A DNA stretch of 6,147 bases. It comes from CAYYMH01 sp964472785 (GTDB taxonomy: Bacteria > Zhuqueibacterota > Zhuqueibacteria > Thermofontimicrobiales > Thermofontimicrobiaceae). Location: NCBI GenBank assembly GCA_964472785.1, contig CAYYMH010000100.1:1-6147 (forward strand). Direction: 5' to 3'. This document shows positions 5,746 to 6,147 of this stretch, piece by piece (position 1 is the stretch's first letter; each line of letters starts with the position of its first letter). The position numbers and the translations under genes are program-made. The notes below the pieces were generated by a model that saw nothing but the letters and a program-made list of their open reading frames with translations, was not told the DNA's origin and did not search any database.

Positions 5746-5791
5746 AGATCAAGTAATTAATTATAGGTCATGTTAACGCACGTTTCAGTAG

Positions 5792-5874
5792 TTGAAACCG
5801 CATAAGATGAACCTAGAAAAAGCACCATACCTAAAAATTACCACAAAACTGTCTGAAAACCTCGGCGGTTTCAA
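5792..5874. repeat. Separated inverted repeat TTGAAACCGC / GCGGTTTCAA
   Basis: TTGAAACCGC (5792-5801) and GCGGTTTCAA (5865-5874) are exact 10-bp arms 63 bases apart. GTTTCA (5782-5787) can also pair with TGAAAC (5793-5798). TTTCAATCC occurs twice (5733-5741, 5869-5877). Together these fill much of the 209-base stretch 5732-5940, which has no gene. They could be control sites for the gene ending at 5731, or chance. Confidence 0.35.
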
Positions 5875-5940
5875 TCCACTGGAAAAGATGTTTAGCCACG
5901 AATATTTTTAGCACATAAAAATATTACTTCTATAGAAAAA

Positions 5941-6147
5941 TTATTCACTTTTTTGTAGATGATTATCTTTTATTTCTTCTTCCGCAATTTTTTTATCCAT
6001 TTCTATCATGAAAAATTTATGTTTTATACCTTGAATATTAGAACCCATAGCAGCACCAACTCTAATATAATATGTACTATTTGGTTTTACATCTAGTACA
6101 TCGATTCATAAAAACCTTGACATTTAATAAAATATTTGGTATAATAC
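5941..6147 (-). pseudogene. 3' end of a DUF2846-like gene, apparently frameshifted, cut by the window edge
   Basis: From the complement of 6105 to the TAA at 5941 the minus strand reads IDVLDVKPNSTYYIRVGAAM followed by GSNIQGIKHKFFMIEMDKKI and a charged tail ending LQKSE. The VKPNSTYYIRVGAAMG stretch resembles the C-terminal part of DUF2846-type small exported proteins or lipoproteins (by memory, not by search). Upstream in this frame a TGA sits at 6108-6106. In the neighbouring frame the sequence stays open from the window edge (YYTKYFIKCQGFYES, complement of 6146-6102) and then meets TAG at 6095. Losing one base near 6100-6105 would join the two into one protein. It is therefore either a pseudogene or a sequencing error; the start is outside the window. 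GC content is low here. Confidence 0.5.

Noticed and set aside
5796..5816. Sigma-54 promoter for the 115-residue gene (GG-N10-GC on the minus strand)
   Set aside because: Only the GG and GC dinucleotides fit; the rest of the -24 and -12 boxes is poor, and this spacing alone is frequent by chance.
5732..5880. CRISPR array
   Set aside because: Only short 9-10 base matches, in mixed orientation, without regular full-length repeats or spacers.

Overview
This is a bacterial chromosomal window. It is moderately AT-rich, with clear Shine-Dalgarno sites of the AGGAG type and a sigma-54 regulator. No gene here fixes the phylum. The gene set (PAS-type sigma-54 activator, TauE/SafE-like permease, secreted UlaG-like metallo-hydrolase, CYTH protein, half-size permease) would suit a Gram-negative lineage of the FCB/Calditrichota kind, but that is a guess from general experience and not a measurement.

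Left part (1-2016). A complete sigma-54 enhancer-binding protein (EBP) gene with a PAS sensor domain (222-1616, +) runs tail-to-tail with a small gene for an exported protein of unknown function (1708-2016, -). A bidirectional terminator hairpin (1640-1675) lies between them. The small gene has a near-consensus sigma-54 -24/-12 promoter on the minus strand (2074-2090). Upstream of that promoter are four copies of AATGAGAC in alternating orientation (2199-2378). The simplest reading is a self-contained module: the EBP binds the AATGAGAC sites and switches on the exported protein through sigma-54. This is the most interesting signal in the window.

Middle (2017-3210). The 465-base intergenic region holds the sigma-54 promoter, the AATGAGAC cluster and an 8-bp-stem inverted repeat at 2365-2397. 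Divergent from the small gene is a 242-residue TauE/SafE-family membrane permease (2482-3210, +), which may share the same control sites.

Operon (3489-5292, +). After a 278-base gap with a plausible sigma-70-type promoter come three tightly spaced genes: a secreted UlaG-like metallo-beta-lactamase-fold protein, a CYTH-domain protein (annotated in relatives as class IV adenylate cyclase), and a 174-residue half-size permease. The gaps are 18 and 10 bases.

Right end (5293-6147). This part is visibly more AT-rich. It has a 115-residue helical protein of unknown function on the minus strand, starting at TTG. At the edge is the C-terminal end of a minus-strand gene that looks like a DUF2846-type protein and appears broken by a frameshift near 6105.
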